Below, piece after piece: positions 1-25,800 of a DNA stretch of 64,000 nt. A model generated the notes under the pieces. It was not told where the DNA came from. It was given only the letters and a program-made list of their open reading frames with translations, and ran no database searches. Numbering within the stretch: position 1 is the first letter of the stretch; every line of letters begins with the position of its first letter. The DNA lies in contig JAPVLO010000054.1 in NCBI GenBank assembly GCA_027257055.1, positions 5,766,001 through 5,830,000 on the forward strand, read 5' to 3'. The translations under genes and the position numbers were made by a program. The DNA is from Cephalopachus bancanus. Taxonomy: Eukaryota > Chordata > Mammalia > Primates > Tarsiidae.

Positions 1-1
1 T

Positions 2-13953
<13,952 letters not shown>

Positions 13954-14867
13954 AGCGGAGCTACTTCACGGGGTTCTACAGGAAACAGGGAGGAAGCAGC
14001 CCCAGATATAACTTAACCTTTGTGGCACTTACGGACTACTCTCACCTCCAGGTTGGGTTTGGGGCCCCTCTTCTGTTCTCCTAGCCCTCTCCTCTGAACC
14101 TTCCCTAACACAGCATTTATCACAAGTACTTTAAGCTTTCCACATGCTGAAACTGTGACTGCTATGTTTATGCAACCGCCCTTAGTGTAGTGACTGGCAA
14201 GTCACATGTCATGAGCACTTTAAAGATGGGCTCAACCAGTGAATGAATGAACAGACTATAGAGTGCTGATGGGAATTCCAGACTGAGGACTAGATACTCA
14301 CAGGAACAAGTCACTTATTGTATGTTAAAGAAGTATCTAGATGTTTCTGCCTGTGTCAACCTGAATGCACATTTTCCTACATGTGATACTGTCAAAAAAT
14401 TTTTCAAAACTTTTTGAAAAGTAGATTTTTGAGGTAGAAGCAGCATGTGAAAATTGATAAATTTTTAAATATTCAAGTATTTAATGTAAATGTTTAAAGG
14501 AAAAATATTTTCTTGGATCCTGAGGACTTTTATTTTACCCTCAGAGAGGCATCAAAATAAATCAAAACTTTCTAAGAAGATGTTTTACATTTGGGGGGAA
14601 TGCAGTTACCCTCCATTGATAAAAGTAACTTAAACTAAAAGTCTGACAAGCAAGGGTGAATCTGATGGATTATATATCAAGTAATAGAATACTTTTCTGC
14701 CTTAAGAAAGATGAGTAAAAGGATAAGCCAAAGGTATATTCTTATGTAAAAATAAAGATTAAAGAAAATAAGGTTGTATGATCTAGTTAAAATGTATTTT
14801 TATACATTGCAAAAAGATTAATCACATTTACCAAGATATTAGCGGGAATTAATTTGAAGTGGTGAGT

Positions 14868-15179
14868 TTGTTTTGTTTTGTTTTGTTTTGTTTTGTTTTG
14901 AGTCAGAGTCTCACTCTGTCACTCAGGCTGGAGTGCAGTGGCATGCTCACAGCCACTGCAGCCTCGACCTGCTGGGCTCAGGTGATCCTTCTGCTTCAGC
15001 CTTCCAAGTAGCTGGAACTACAGGCATGTGCCACCACACACAGCTAATTTTTTTATTTATTGTAGGGATGAGGTCTCACTTAGTTGTACAGGCTGATCTC
15101 AAACCCCTGGGCTCAGGCGATTCTCTTGCCTCGGCCTCCCAAAGTGCTGGGACTACAGGTGTGAACCACCATGCCCAGT
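14868..15179 (-). mobile_element. Alu element with (TTTTG)n tail
   Basis: Reversed Alu. The A-tail has become seven TTTTG units at 14868-14900, followed by AGTCAGAGTCTCACTCTGTC and ending in CCATGCCCAGT. A GAAGTGGTG(A/G)G repeat flanks both sides as the target-site duplication. Confidence 0.92.
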
Positions 15180-16266
15180 GAAGTGGTGGGTTTTATAGGT
15201 GTTTTTAATTATCAAAATTTAAATAACCCACTTTTAGCCTTGAATCCTTTGACAAAATTGGAAAGGCTGGAACAGAAGTATTGACTTACAAATTTTGGGC
15301 ATTGAAGGTCTATGAGAGGACACTTTCATTCAGTGCTCTGAGTTTTACAATTAAGAAAACCCAAGGGAAATGATTTGTTCCAGGGTACACAGAACATTAG
15401 AGACAGAGATCTAGCCAGAGATCAGAGCCTCTTGGCTACCCCTTGGCTTCCAATTCAGTGTCTCTTCCATTTTCCCAAGCAGAATTAGGTGGAAATATTC
15501 TGTAAAGAGAAGGGTACCCAGAGTTCTCTACCTAGCATTGAGATCTCAGAGTTTCAAGTTGAGGAAGATTTTTTCTTTTAACTTGGTGAACCTATTGCAC
15601 ATCCAGGCCTAGGTATAAAAGGCAATTCTCTTAAGGAAATACCTGGGAATTGGTGGGGAGAGGGGTGAAGGGGGGCAAAGGGGTGGGAGGGAAGGGAACT
15701 ATTACAATTGGAATTCCACCATACTGTTTTCACAAAATTAAAGCTGTATTTTTCCAACCGCCTAAACTTCCATAGCAGTGCTTTATGTAGTATCACTCTT
15801 TGCAAAGGCCGTAAACCTCAATTGAGATGATAAATTTTAAAATCAGGACATGAAATATCAACTGACAAGGAAATCAAGGCTCAAGGAGTTGAGGTGACTT
15901 GTCCAAGATCCTTGAACTGATACAGTTAAGACAGATCACAGTATTTTGCATTTGAAGCTGGCCTCCTCTATGAAGAAGCTGTGTGATTTAGTAAGTTATT
16001 GAGTATCTGTAAATCAGAATTTCCTTAACCATAAAAGAGAAACCATATGGATACATATCTCATGGCGTTCTTACAGAGATTTAATTTTTTAAAAAAGCAT
16101 TTAAAATAATTTAGAGTGGCATACACATAGTAAGTTCTCGATAAATATTAGTTTTATCATTATTCATACTGATATCATTGTATGACTATTATCATTCTTC
16201 ACATCTTTTTCTTTCTAAGCATTGATTTCTTTCCACACTGCCCCAGGCTTAAAAATGAAAATCTTA

Positions 16267-16553
16267 GCTGGGCTCGGTGGCTCAGCCTGTAATCCGCGCC
16301 TTGGAAGGCTGAGGTGAGTGGATTGCCTGAGCCTGCGGGTTCGAGACCCGCCTGGGCAGGTGAGACCTCATCTCTACAATAAATCAAAAATTAGCCGGGC
16401 ATGGTAGCGCACGCCTGTAGTTCCAGCTACTTGGAAGACTGAGGAGAAGGATTGCCGGAGACCAGCAGGTCGAGGCTGCGGTGGCCGGGAGCGGCCACTG
16501 CACTCCCGTCTGGGCGACAGAGTGAGACTCCAACGCAAAAAAAAAAAAAAAAA
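16267..16553 (+). mobile_element. Alu element (lineage-specific type)
   Basis: Sense Alu beginning GCTGGGCTCGGTGGCTCAGC, with the ACAATAAATCAAAAA linker and GACTCCAACGC before the A-tail. GAAAATCTT is repeated on both sides as the target-site duplication. It lies in ACTA2 intron 1. Confidence 0.93.
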
Positions 16554-17207
16554 AGAAAGAAAATCTTCAGTGTGTGGATTCCACTTGCAAGAGTTGAAAT
16601 GGGACTTATAAATGGCTTGCCCTTTCCTTTCCCACCCTTCTCTTTTCTTGCCAGATGCTGAATTATGTTTGTGTTTGTGTGATTTGGCTTCCTTCATGGC
16701 AGACTAGGAAGCTTTAGAAGGCCGATGAAAACTATAAGGAAGACAAGAGAGACTAAAGAAGGCTGGGTATCTGTCAGAAGCAGCCAGCCCCAAGGGACCA
16801 ACAACCTCTCTGTAGATGGGCTCAGTCTACTTTCCAAACCAAAAGTGAGGGCTGAAAACAGGAGAAAACATTTGGAATTAAGATGGCCTCTGAAAATGGG
16901 AAGGTCTGGTAACCATGAGTACAGGGATATTATCAATAACTTCTTTTTTGGGCAGTGATGGTTTGGGAGGAGTGTTTGAATAGACTCAGAAAAAGTAGAC
17001 TGAGCATCAGCAAGAACACGGAAAAATAAATACCCAAATTCAGCAAGTGCGTTTTTATTTGACAAAATAATATCCAGGAAGAATTTTATAATCTCTAAAA
17101 GTAGCGCTCTTAATGAAGAAGTCTCTGTGTCCCTGGAAAGAGCTGGCTCAGTGGTTTACAACTCTTATCTAACCTGAATGAACAGCTTGCTTTGGAGCAA
17201 ATCATTT

Positions 17208-17217
17208 CCTAATTAGG
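17208..17217. promoter_or_regulatory. Intron 1 CArG box
   Basis: CCTAATTAGG, a perfect palindromic CArG consensus about 1.09 kb downstream of the ACTA2 start. An intronic CArG at about +1 kb is required for smooth-muscle expression of rodent SM alpha-actin in transgenes (established knowledge). Unlike CArG A and B it has no core substitution, so stronger SRF binding is expected. Confidence 0.85.
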
Positions 17218-18257
17218 TAAAACACTCTCGAATGTCTGCTTTTGGAACTGCACCCGGGTCAGGGGGTTTGCTCCAAGCGACTAAAGTGCATCCTGTGCCA
17301 AAAATGAGTCGTAGTAGAAGGGGGGAAGAACGTTCCGGTTCCCAGCTCTTTGGTCTTGAAATGCAAACCATATTTAGTCATGAATCACAAAATGCAAGAA
17401 AAATCTCAGCATGCAAACTCCAGTCCAGGCTGGAGCTGCCAAGCCCTGATTTACAACGAAGTTCAGCTGGGGGTGGCCGGGCTGGCTCTGCAGTCAAGCT
17501 CTCCTCACCAGCCTAAGGGGAACTTTAAGCTGAGAGAAATGCAAACCAGACATCCCCCCGGAAATATACACAGCTGTCAGATGCTGGCTCTGCTCCCTCC
17601 CTCTTTCTCTGCAGGGAAAAATTCAGAAGGTCACCTGCTACGCTCTGCTGCAAATGCACCACACCACATAAGCTCGCAGATACACTGAAGACAGACACAT
17701 TTCTAACATAAGACACTGCCAGTCACAGCCAGGAAAACCCAGAAATAAATACACAAATTCAGCTCCAATCAAAAAGTAAGCGGCTACCCTCTGCTCACTT
17801 CTAAAATCCACTACCACACACCTTGGCTAAACCAAAAATACAGTCCAGTGAAAAATTCCCACATCCAATCTGAACCACAAACAAATCCCAGAGTTTTCAG
17901 TGCTAAATATAAACAAGTGCATAACTTGATCCAGACAGCTAGCCTGCACGCCTATAATTTGCTGCAAGATCTAGGTTGCTGATTTAGTATCAGATGACTT
18001 TACAGATGACATGAATGGATAAAATTTCATTCTGTCTTCCTCTCCACATCCTCCACCACAACAAGCTACATGTTAGCTTTATCTTTACTGCTAGATCAGT
18101 AAAGCGAAACTCTACAATCGTTTTAGGAGCACGATCTTCATTCAAAAATATCAGTGCATGAGTCCAGCCAAATCCCTGCAGACGACACCTTGTGATACTG
18201 GGTAATAAAAGAGCCACTGGAATCTATAAGTCACATCCCTGGGCTGCCGCCACTTAC

Positions 18258-18302
18258 CCTGACAGTGCTTGGCCGGGCTTCTCCACGCTGGGTGGTGTTC
18301 AG
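18258..18302 (-). other. ACTA2: ACTA2 non-coding exon 1 (5' UTR)
   Basis: The donor GTAAGT follows a CAGG at 18258. The 5' limit is inferred from the TATA box at 18323-18330, which puts the start site near 18300 (error of several bases). The sequence aligns by eye with known ACTA2 leaders (GTGGAGAAGCCC... then the donor). It is separated from exon 2 by the 4.3 kb intron 1. Confidence 0.85.
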
Positions 18303-18322
18303 GAAAGCTGAACTCCGAAGGG

Positions 18323-18330
18323 TTATATAG
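18323..18330 (-). promoter_or_regulatory. TATA box of ACTA2
   Basis: The minus strand reads CTATATAA, adjacent to an inverted CCAAT (ATTGG on plus at 18334-18338). It is the only TATA at the right distance from exon 1. Confidence 0.9.
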
Positions 18331-18344
18331 CCCATTGGCCTGTT

Positions 18345-18354
18345 CCCCTCCCAC
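18345..18354 (-). promoter_or_regulatory. G-rich element in the position of the TGF-beta control element
   Basis: The minus strand reads GTGGGAGGGG, about 45-54 bases upstream of the inferred start. The TGF-beta control element of SM alpha-actin sits at this distance in rodents. Identity is by position and G-richness only. Confidence 0.5.
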
Positions 18355-18361
18355 TTGCTTC

Positions 18362-18371
18362 CCAAACAAGG
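18362..18371 (-). promoter_or_regulatory. CArG A (SRF site)
   Basis: The minus strand reads CCTTGTTTGG, a CArG box with one G in the A/T core. This is the same degenerate form known for the proximal CArG of SM alpha-actin. It lies about one helical turn multiple from CArG B. Confidence 0.9.
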
Positions 18372-18411
18372 AACAAAGATAGACTCGAGCCTGTCGTTCA
18401 GTCTAACACAA

Positions 18412-18421
18412 CCATATAGGG
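18412..18421 (-). promoter_or_regulatory. CArG B (SRF site)
   Basis: The minus strand reads CCCTATATGG, again with one conserved C/G substitution in the core. The spacing to CArG A is 50 bases, as in other mammals. Confidence 0.9.
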
Positions 18422-18477
18422 ACCTCAGCACAAAACTCTCTAATCTGGGTGGCCGGAGGCCTGGGTCTCTTCCACTG

Positions 18478-18483
18478 CATTCC
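18478..18483. promoter_or_regulatory. MCAT element 1 (TEAD site)
   Basis: CATTCC on the plus strand, at about -180. It matches the position of the proximal MCAT in the SM alpha-actin promoter. Confidence 0.75.
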
Positions 18484-18513
18484 ACTGCTCTGCTCACAAA
18501 ACAGGAGGCAGCT

Positions 18514-18519
18514 CAGCTG
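18514..18519. promoter_or_regulatory. E-box 1
   Basis: Palindrome CAGCTG at about -216, matching the E-box described near -214 in the rat gene. Confidence 0.7.
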
Positions 18520-18552
18520 CCTGTGGGAGATAAACGCCCCAAACCTTCAGAG

Positions 18553-18558
18553 CAACTG
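18553..18558. promoter_or_regulatory. E-box 2
   Basis: CAACTG (CANNTG) at about -256, close to the second E-box described near -252 in rat. Confidence 0.6.
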
Positions 18559-18613
18559 CAGAAATGTCCAGATACTGAGCTAGTGTAGTGGGCAGATGCA
18601 GGCACGGTTTGCA

Positions 18614-18619
18614 CATTCC
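18614..18619. promoter_or_regulatory. MCAT element 2 (TEAD site)
   Basis: CATTCC on the plus strand at about -316, matching the distal MCAT near -320 in known promoters. Confidence 0.7.
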
Positions 18620-20954
18620 TCAGAGGATCCAGCTTGTTGTCACGCTGGTGTTTCAAGCCATTTCCTCATGAACTGAGAACAGGAATGAGTTGAGTCTGCC
18701 TAGCACTGACTTTTTAAAAGTTTCCTACAAAGATTGCCTTTGTTGCCTATAAATATATAGAGGGAGTGATGATTTTATAGTAGTAACACTGTTTATAAAT
18801 CAAGTCCATGAGGGATGTTAGTGGAAATAGGAGTTGAAGTATGGTGACACGGACCCATGTTTCACAAAGAGGAATGTGGAAGCCAGTGTTACTGTAACTA
18901 CATTAATTTCTTGGTACATTAAATATGTCTACTAATTTGTCACTGAGCAATTTGGCAGAATAAGTGGGGACCATCCTTTGACCAGAGAGACCACCAAGCA
19001 CCCTATCACAGGATTAGTTTGAGAGACAAAAGAGACTGTCCAAAGAAAGCTCCTCTAACTCTCCTCTCTGCCCACCAATCCATTTGGCAGGTAATAGACC
19101 AGGTGACCCTGTCATGTCTCAAAGGTATAAGTTTTTATCTCAAGTGCTGCTGGATAGCTTCAATTGTTTTACATTTGTCAATTTCCTTCTTCCAAGTCAA
19201 GCTTCCCACTAAATTCATAATAGAAATATTTTTAATGGACACTATGAGTATTTCTGGACTGCTGACATTTGAGAAAAATCTCAGAAAGAGTGGTCTTATT
19301 TTACAACTGTGAACCAGCTGTTCACTCATGTTGCTATGTCATAATGTGCTTCATTTATGGTACACACACACACATACATAGTTATCATTGAGAAACTTCA
19401 CTCTTGGCTATTAGGGGGGAAATAGCTGAAGACTAAATTATAACAACAGGATTTCTCTATGTTGCTCAGGATTTGTCTAGTTTTTCCAACCAGAAAATAC
19501 AACTGTCGAACTGTTCTAACATGAAGACTACTCTTCACAACATAAAGTTGGGCATTTGGTATTCATCCAATAATTTTTATCAGAGGGATCATGTGAAGCA
19601 AAAATTCCATATTTCCTATATTAGGACAGCAATTTGAATAGAGGTAGGATCCCCTTTCTTCCTGTTTCTGCCTCAAGCCGTGTCTGTGTAATTCTGGTTG
19701 ACTGTTCCTTTAAACACCACAGAGAAGAATTTTGTATTCACCTCTATGATTTTTCCATCATTTCTTCCTTGATTATATAGTGTATATACATTGCCCTGAT
19801 AGTAATCAGACTATGATGAAATAAAGAGACATGCTAGAAGAGAACTCAAGATTCTGTTTTTCTTACTTTTTTTTTAAATAATCTATGACACTAACCAGGG
19901 AAGACTCGTAACTAAAAATAAATTTCCGAGTAAGTGATTAAACAGTCTTATTGTCTGGGTTTGAGATTTATATTTTCATATCCTATCCAAGTCTCTTCAG
20001 TGAGAGAAAGCAGCACTGGGTGAGTATGTGTGTGTGTCCAAAGCAATCTCTAGTCAAGTGGTCAGATATTTCTCCTGTATCCAAAGAGTTAGGGACTAAT
20101 TAGAAAAACAATAGTGACTGGTAACTTAGTTGCAGTTCAGAGATACTATAAAATAAATTCCAAGCTGTAAGCATATATTCAAGAATCATCTCCTGATATG
20201 TTGTTCTACAAACATCCTGCACCATCTTGGTAACATCATTTAGTGATGATTTATTGTAAATTCCTTGAGCACTAGGACAATTTTATCTTCTTTGGGGCTC
20301 AATCCAGAGCTGAGTAAGCAGTAAGTGCTCAATAGTCACCGAACAATTTCTTGATTATTCTTTATCATCCCTGGTACCTTGTAGACTTAAATTAGAGCAT
20401 GTAAATACTGGCAAATATGCATATAATATGGATGTTTGGTAAGGAAAATGATTTTATATTGCTGCCGAAAAATTGAGCTGAGGAAATTGTTTTCTCTGGG
20501 CTGATCACACTCATTAGCTATCTGTTCACCTCATAAATTTCATTTTGGTTGAGAAAACCCTTTTCTATCTCCCATTGTTGGAATTCTTCAGGAGAACCCA
20601 AGGCTGAGTTCGCCTAAGACAGCTCACACAGACAAGAGACATCAAGTCTGCTTTGGCCCAATGGCCATCGCTGGCCACATCTGCAGGAGTTTGCTAGACA
20701 TTTTCTCTGCTCTTCATTTGAGCACAATTGAAATTCTTCATGGGAGATTTGATTTGACACTTCCTAGAAGTGTTTACTTTTGTAGTGTTCTCATTTATTT
20801 CAAAAATTGAGATCAGAGAACTCTCCCTTTAAAAGAAGACACTTTGGCACACCAAATGTGAGAAAAACAACATGCAGCACGAGGGAGAAATGTAGCGACA
20901 ATTGGCTGTCAGACCTTGGCTTTGTGTAAAAGTAAACATTTTTGGATCAATACA

Positions 20955-21140
20955 CAGGCATTGTGATTCAGAGGTCAAGTTCCAGATCTGTCACTTACCA
21001 GCACTGTGCCTTCTCTGTGCCTTGGCATTCTTATGTGAAAAATAGGGTTAATAATTTTGCCTTATCACAAGATGGTGATGAGATATGAAGAGCTAAAAAA
21101 TTAGAAGTACTTAGAATATTGCCTGGTCTATGGCATATCC
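20955..21140 (+). repeat. MIR relic
   Basis: CATTGTGATTCAGAGGTCAAG, AGATCTGTCACTTACCAGCAC and a GCCTTCTCTGTGCCTTGG core in the sense direction. Confidence 0.65.
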
Positions 21141-21604
21141 AGAGAGCTGTGGGTAGTGGCCTGGGTGTCAGGGTCTACTAAGGGAGCAAGATTAAACCAT
21201 CATGCAAAAGCAGATAACTTCACTTTTCAACATCTCTGCCTCATGAAAGCTTACAGGACAATATTGGCACCAGTTCATTGGCATCAGCTTGTCCCGCCTG
21301 ACCTGACTAGACCCAACAGCCCATGCTTTCTGTTGATGAAGGTCTCCTTCACAAAGGTCCCTGGATCTCTGGGGGGATAAAGGTTTCTGGTATGCCTGGG
21401 ACTGAGGGGTTTCTCAGAATGTGGGACTTTCAGTGTTTTAGAAAGTCCCAGGAAAACCAGGACCAGTTGGTTATTCTAATCAACACCAATAAGAGCAACC
21501 TGTCTTACAGTTCTTCCCTTCAGTCCACAGGGAATATTTCTTTCAGAAATTCTCAAAGAAAGCCACAAACATCCCTTTCACACCAATGGTATTGACCAGC
21601 GTTG

Positions 21605-21832
21605 TCCAACAGAACCTTCTGTAATGATGAAAATATTCAATATTAGCACTGTCCAATATTGTTCAACATTGGCACAGTAGCCACTGGTCACATGTGACTA
21701 TTGATCATTGAAATGCATGTAGGAATTGAGTTTTTAAATTTTAGTTAATCTTATTTAAATTTAAATTTGGGTAGCTACATGTGGCTAGTGACAGCACGGG
21801 TATAGTGAGTGAGTTTTAAATTTGGCTGCAAA
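21605..21832. mobile_element. hAT-type non-autonomous DNA transposon relic
   Basis: TGTCCAACAGAACCTTCTGT with internal GTAGCCACTGGTCACATGTG and the near-palindromic GTAGCTACATGTGGCTAGTG end resemble Charlie-group MITE-like elements. The exact family is not certain. Confidence 0.6.
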
Positions 21833-22204
21833 TAAATTTCCAATGCCCAGATTATAATCTAGACCCCAATGCCCATACTCCCAACATCAAGATCATGCTC
21901 TATACCAATTAAATCAGAGCATCTTGGGTGGGACACAGGTGTCCAAAATGTACCCAAGAATGAGAACCTTAAGAATAGAAGAGTTTTTGAAGCACGGTCT
22001 ATGAATTGGCTGCATAAGAATCAACAGGCATGCATGATAATAATACACAAAGCTGACTTTCCTCTTCCTTAAATGTACCTCCTGAATTACAATCCCTGGG
22101 GAAGTTAATTTTTCACAATAAATTTTCATTTCAGAATGGATTTAAGTTTACAGAAAAGCTGTGAAGGTAGCACAGAGAGTTCTCATATACCCTATACCTA
22201 GTTT

Positions 22205-22522
22205 TCTATTAATTAATTAATTAATTAATTAATTAATTTTGACTTGGAGTCTCACTTCATCACCCAGGCTGGAGTGCAGTGGAACACTCACGACTATCCC
22301 AGTGTCAACCTGCTGGGCTCCGGCGATCCTTCCACCTCGGCCTTCCAAGTAGCCGGAACTATAGGCACATGCTACCATTAGCCCAGCTAATTTTTGATTT
22401 ATTGTAGAGAAGAGGTCTCGCCAAGTTGCCCAGACTGGTCTTGAACCCACGGGCTCAGGCAATCCACTCACCTCGGCCTCCCAAAATGCTGGGATTATAG
22501 ACTGAGTCACCGAGCCTGGCTA
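22205..22522 (-). mobile_element. Alu element with (AATT)n tail
   Basis: Reversed Alu. Its tail became about eight ATTA units (22206-22237), then GACTTGGAGTCTCACTTCAT and an end at GAGCCTGGC. The flanking TAGTTTTCT on both sides (22199 and 22522) is the target-site duplication, placing the insertion inside the older L1 relic. Confidence 0.92.
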
Positions 22523-22611
22523 GTTTTCTTTACTATTAACATCTCACATTAGTGTGGTACATTTGTCACAATACATGAACCAAGATATTGATACATTATT
22601 ATTAATAATTC

Positions 22612-22916
22612 ATTCAGATTTCCTTTGTTTGTACCTAATGTCCCATTTTTTGCTCCAAGATCCCATCCAGGATTGTGTTTAGTCCTTAAGCTTCTCTGGG
22701 CTGTGACAGTTCCTCAGACTCCTTATTTTTAATGACCTTGATGGTTTTGAGGAGTACTGCTCAGGCATTCTGTAAAATAATCCTCAATTTGGATTCGTCT
22801 GATGTTTTCTTCATGATTAGACTGAGCCATATGTTTTGGGAGAAAGATTCCAGAGGTGACGAGCCATTCTCATCATTTCATATCAAGAATAGATGTTATC
22901 AAGATGACTGAATTCC
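22612..22916. repeat. Tandem duplication, unit 1
   Basis: A unit of about 305 bases starting ATTTCCTTTGTTTGTACC. The following unit repeats it with few mismatches, e.g. both contain AATCCTCAATTTGGATTCG. Confidence 0.9.
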
Positions 22917-23221
22917 TTCATATTTCCTTCGTTTGTACCCAATGTCCCTTTTTTAGCTCCAGGATGCCATCCAGGATTCCACATTGTATTTAGTTTTTAA
23001 GCTCCTCTGGGCTGTGACAGTTCCTCAGACTCTCCTTATTTTTAATGGCCTTGATGGTTTTGAGGAGTACTGGTCAGGTATTCTGTAAAATAATCCTCAA
23101 TTTGGATTCGTCTGATGTTTTCTTCATGATTAGACTGAGCCATATGTTTTGGGGAGAAAGATTCCAGAGGTGACAAGCCATTCTCATCATTTCATAACAA
23201 GAGTAGATGCTATCAAGATGA
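22917..23221. repeat. Tandem duplication, unit 2
   Basis: It starts ATTTCCTTCGTTTGTACC and carries the same order as unit 1, including CATGATTAGACTGAGCCATA. The divergence looks below 10 percent by eye, so this is a local duplication within the old L1. Confidence 0.9.
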
Positions 23222-23439
23222 ATTGTCACTATTGATGGTAAACTTAGTCACCCGACTGATGTTTGTCAAGTTTCTCTCCTGTAAAATTATTCTTCCCTCA
23301 ACTTCTTTCACACAATACTCTTTGGATGGAAGTCCCTATGTACTGGCCATACGTAAAGAATATGAAGTTACACTTCACTCCTTGGAGGTAGACTATATAT
23401 ACATTATCTGGGATAAAAATCTATTTTTATAGGATCCTC

Positions 23440-25545
23440 AGAGATTTTTATCCATAACAAAATTTGGGAATCACTTATAGGAACAACTGAAGGAGGCAGA
23501 ACCATGTGATACCCTGGAGCTTCTGACTCTGGCTCTCTGAGTGTGGATGACATGGTGAACAGGCAGATTTGCTGGACTTCTGTGGAGACTGATAATCACT
23601 TATTTAGTCTAGAAACCAAATCACAAATCCTCTGGACACAAAACAGTGAATAAATATAGAATTGTTGATAATACCACCAAGGAGTGTTTTGAAGTTGGAA
23701 CTCAGCATATTGGAGGAGAAAAAAGTCATATGAAAGAAGGAGATTTTATTTTCATACATATATATGTATGATATATATACATGTATGTATATATATATAT
23801 ATAGTGCTTTGGACCAAGGTTATAGACACCATGAGGTATCAGCTAAAGAAGAGGAAATATCAGCTGATCCACTGGAGAAATAGGTATGTGGTGGAGCAAA
23901 TGGTCCTGGGACATATGTGGCCATGTGAGGAAGACCACCATGACCCATGGGCACGTACGGGGCACTTCAGAGCTAACACACCATGATTGACCACAATGAC
24001 AAACCTGTACTAAGCTGTTAGCAGCGAGCTGATGGTATAAAAGGCAACTCAGGAACTCATTTGTCACTAGTGGATACCCTGAACTAATAACAAAGCTATC
24101 TTGCCAAGGGGAAAGTGTTTTATTATTGCTGTTTATAGGCTACAGAATGTCTCTGCTCTCTGGATCCCTGCTTGCCTTTGGCAGAGCCACAGAGAGCCAA
24201 CCTCTTGGTTTCTCAGGGCATTAATCAGCACATGATTAAAATTTAATAATCAAAGAAATGCCCAGTGATATGTGGCAAGGCTTGTGGGAAGTTTAGAAAC
24301 CTGGCCACACACAGGAGCAGCTCTGAGGAACTAAAAAGAAGTAAGGGCTTTGGGGAGACACAAGGGCTGCCTAAACATACTGGGGTGATATGAGGTAGAA
24401 GCATGAGCATCTTTCATTCTCCTTGTGAAAATGTAGGTGGCATTCATGGGTTACATCTACAAGGAAGAAGCTTTCCTTCACCTCCACCTAGAAATGCAGG
24501 CTGAAGTTTCTAAAAACCTAATAATACAGAGGACAATTGCCTTCTAAGGTACTGGGTATCAAGTCCATGAATTAATTAAGTGTATGCAAGTTCGTGTCAC
24601 AGCTATTATAGAAAGGATTTCTGTACTAAGTGGTAGATCTGAAGAGACCCTCAAGGATCTTTTAACTCTGACTCTCCATCTTCTTGAAACAGTATGAGCG
24701 TCACTATGCCAAGTGTCTGGAATGCCATTGCTTATCTCTGTTTCTTCATCAATATCAGCTGTTATGAATATGCAGTATGCAGTTAGAAGAGTGTGATGCT
24801 TTTCTCAATCTGGCTGGTTTGCACAAATCAGAGGAAACCTTAGAATAGACAGGAATAGCCATAGAATAAGAGAAAGACTCCTGGTGTGGGGATCCACAGT
24901 CCTGACTTTGCAACCAAGATGCTGTTGGAACCTGAGACGAGATCTTTACATTTCTGAATCTCAGTTACTCATCCTAAAAAGAAAACGTTGGGCTGACTAG
25001 CCTCAATTTTCTTTTAGTTCTGACATTCTATGCGATCTTCCCTGTATTCTTATCCTCAAACAGCGTTTGTGAGAAAGTACTAGTTATTATTATTCAATGA
25101 AAATCACAAGCCTTGAGATTAGAGTTTGCTGGTGGTTCCCCAACAAGTATAAATGACAGGATTATTACTGCAGCCTTGATTTGCCTTCCTACTTTCTGTT
25201 AGTGTGCACAACCTATTTATGGTATTGTTGTTATGCATTAGTCATCTATGTTCCAAAATCCAGGACAAGTTTTGCAAAGTCGAATAACTACAGGGGCAGG
25301 AATAACTGAAAAGGCCAAGCAGTACTTCTGATGAACAGGGGACCTATGTTTCCTGCAAGGAATCAGTCACTAATCAGCCCAATCATTATTGATTTGCTCA
25401 CTCAGACTTGATAGATCTTCCACTTGAAGAGAAATTGCCATTTTTATACAAAATATTTCCACTTTAAAATGATGGCAATTAATTAACTTTTTCTTAAAAA
25501 GGGGAGCAGCCTAAATCAATCTTTTCTGTAGGTCTTGGCTTTGCT
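23440..25545. other. Intergenic DNA, no gene recognised
   Basis: A TA-rich microsatellite lies at 23757-23803. The remainder looks like unique non-coding sequence with no element I can name. Confidence 0.55.
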
Positions 25546-25547
25546 TT

Positions 25548-25800
25548 GTTTTAATTTTTTTATTTTAAAGATACGGGGTACAATTCAGGGTTAGGTATAC
25601 ACATATTCATTATGCAGGTACCTTTGTTGATGAGATGTGTAGCCCCCTCCCCCAGCAGATTCCCACTACTGCCAATCCCATCTTCCCCCGCCCCCGGCAG
25701 TTTCTCTCTACTGCCAGTCCTTTTCTTATAGTATTATGATAATTCTTCAAGGTCCACTTATGAGTGAAAACATGTGATACATGGGGGTCTTTGTTTTGTA
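25548..25800 (-). mobile_element. L1 3' UTR fragment (recent family)
   Basis: Reversed tail: TTTTATTTTAAAGATACGGGG, GTACAATTCAGGGTTAGGTAT, and CCACTACTGCC followed by TTTTCTTATAGTATTATGAT. It shares these blocks with the copies at 33494, 55100 (minus) and 44605 (plus). Confidence 0.75.

Larger units (their letters stand above)
13976..18257 (-). other. ACTA2 intron 1
   Basis: 4.3 kb. It holds two Alu elements (14868-15179 and 16267-16553), a MIR relic (about 15980-16170), a G-rich run (15656-15697), and a repeat-free block from about 17080 to 18240. That block contains the intronic CArG box and several A/T-rich motifs and is the likely enhancer. No coding exon was recognised in it. Confidence 0.75.
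18303..18630 (-). promoter_or_regulatory. ACTA2: ACTA2 proximal smooth-muscle promoter
   Basis: Read on the minus strand with the start near 18300, the block holds a TATA box (about -25), CCAAT box, G-rich element (about -50), CArG A (about -66), CArG B (about -116), MCAT (about -180), E-boxes (about -216 and -256) and a second MCAT (about -316). The order and spacing match those described experimentally for rat, mouse and human SM alpha-actin. This is the compact promoter used by SRF/myocardin, TEAD, KLF and TGF-beta-dependent factors. Confidence 0.92.
18650..22130. other. Intergenic DNA upstream of ACTA2
   Basis: No gene is recognised. It contains an L2/MIR-type tail at about 20230-20350, a MIR relic at about 20955-21140 and a hAT-type relic at about 21605-21830. 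Open frames here (the longest about 97 codons) show no family resemblance. Confidence 0.6.
22131..23430. mobile_element. Old L1 3' region, internally duplicated and interrupted by an Alu
   Basis: The sequence from GTTTACAGAAAAGCTGTG (22145) through TTAACATCTCACATTAGTG, TGACAGTTCCTCAGACT and GAGGAGTACT resembles the ancient mammalian L1M tail region. An Alu sits at 22205-22522, and the stretch after it is present twice in tandem (22612-22916 and 22917-23221). Confidence 0.65.
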
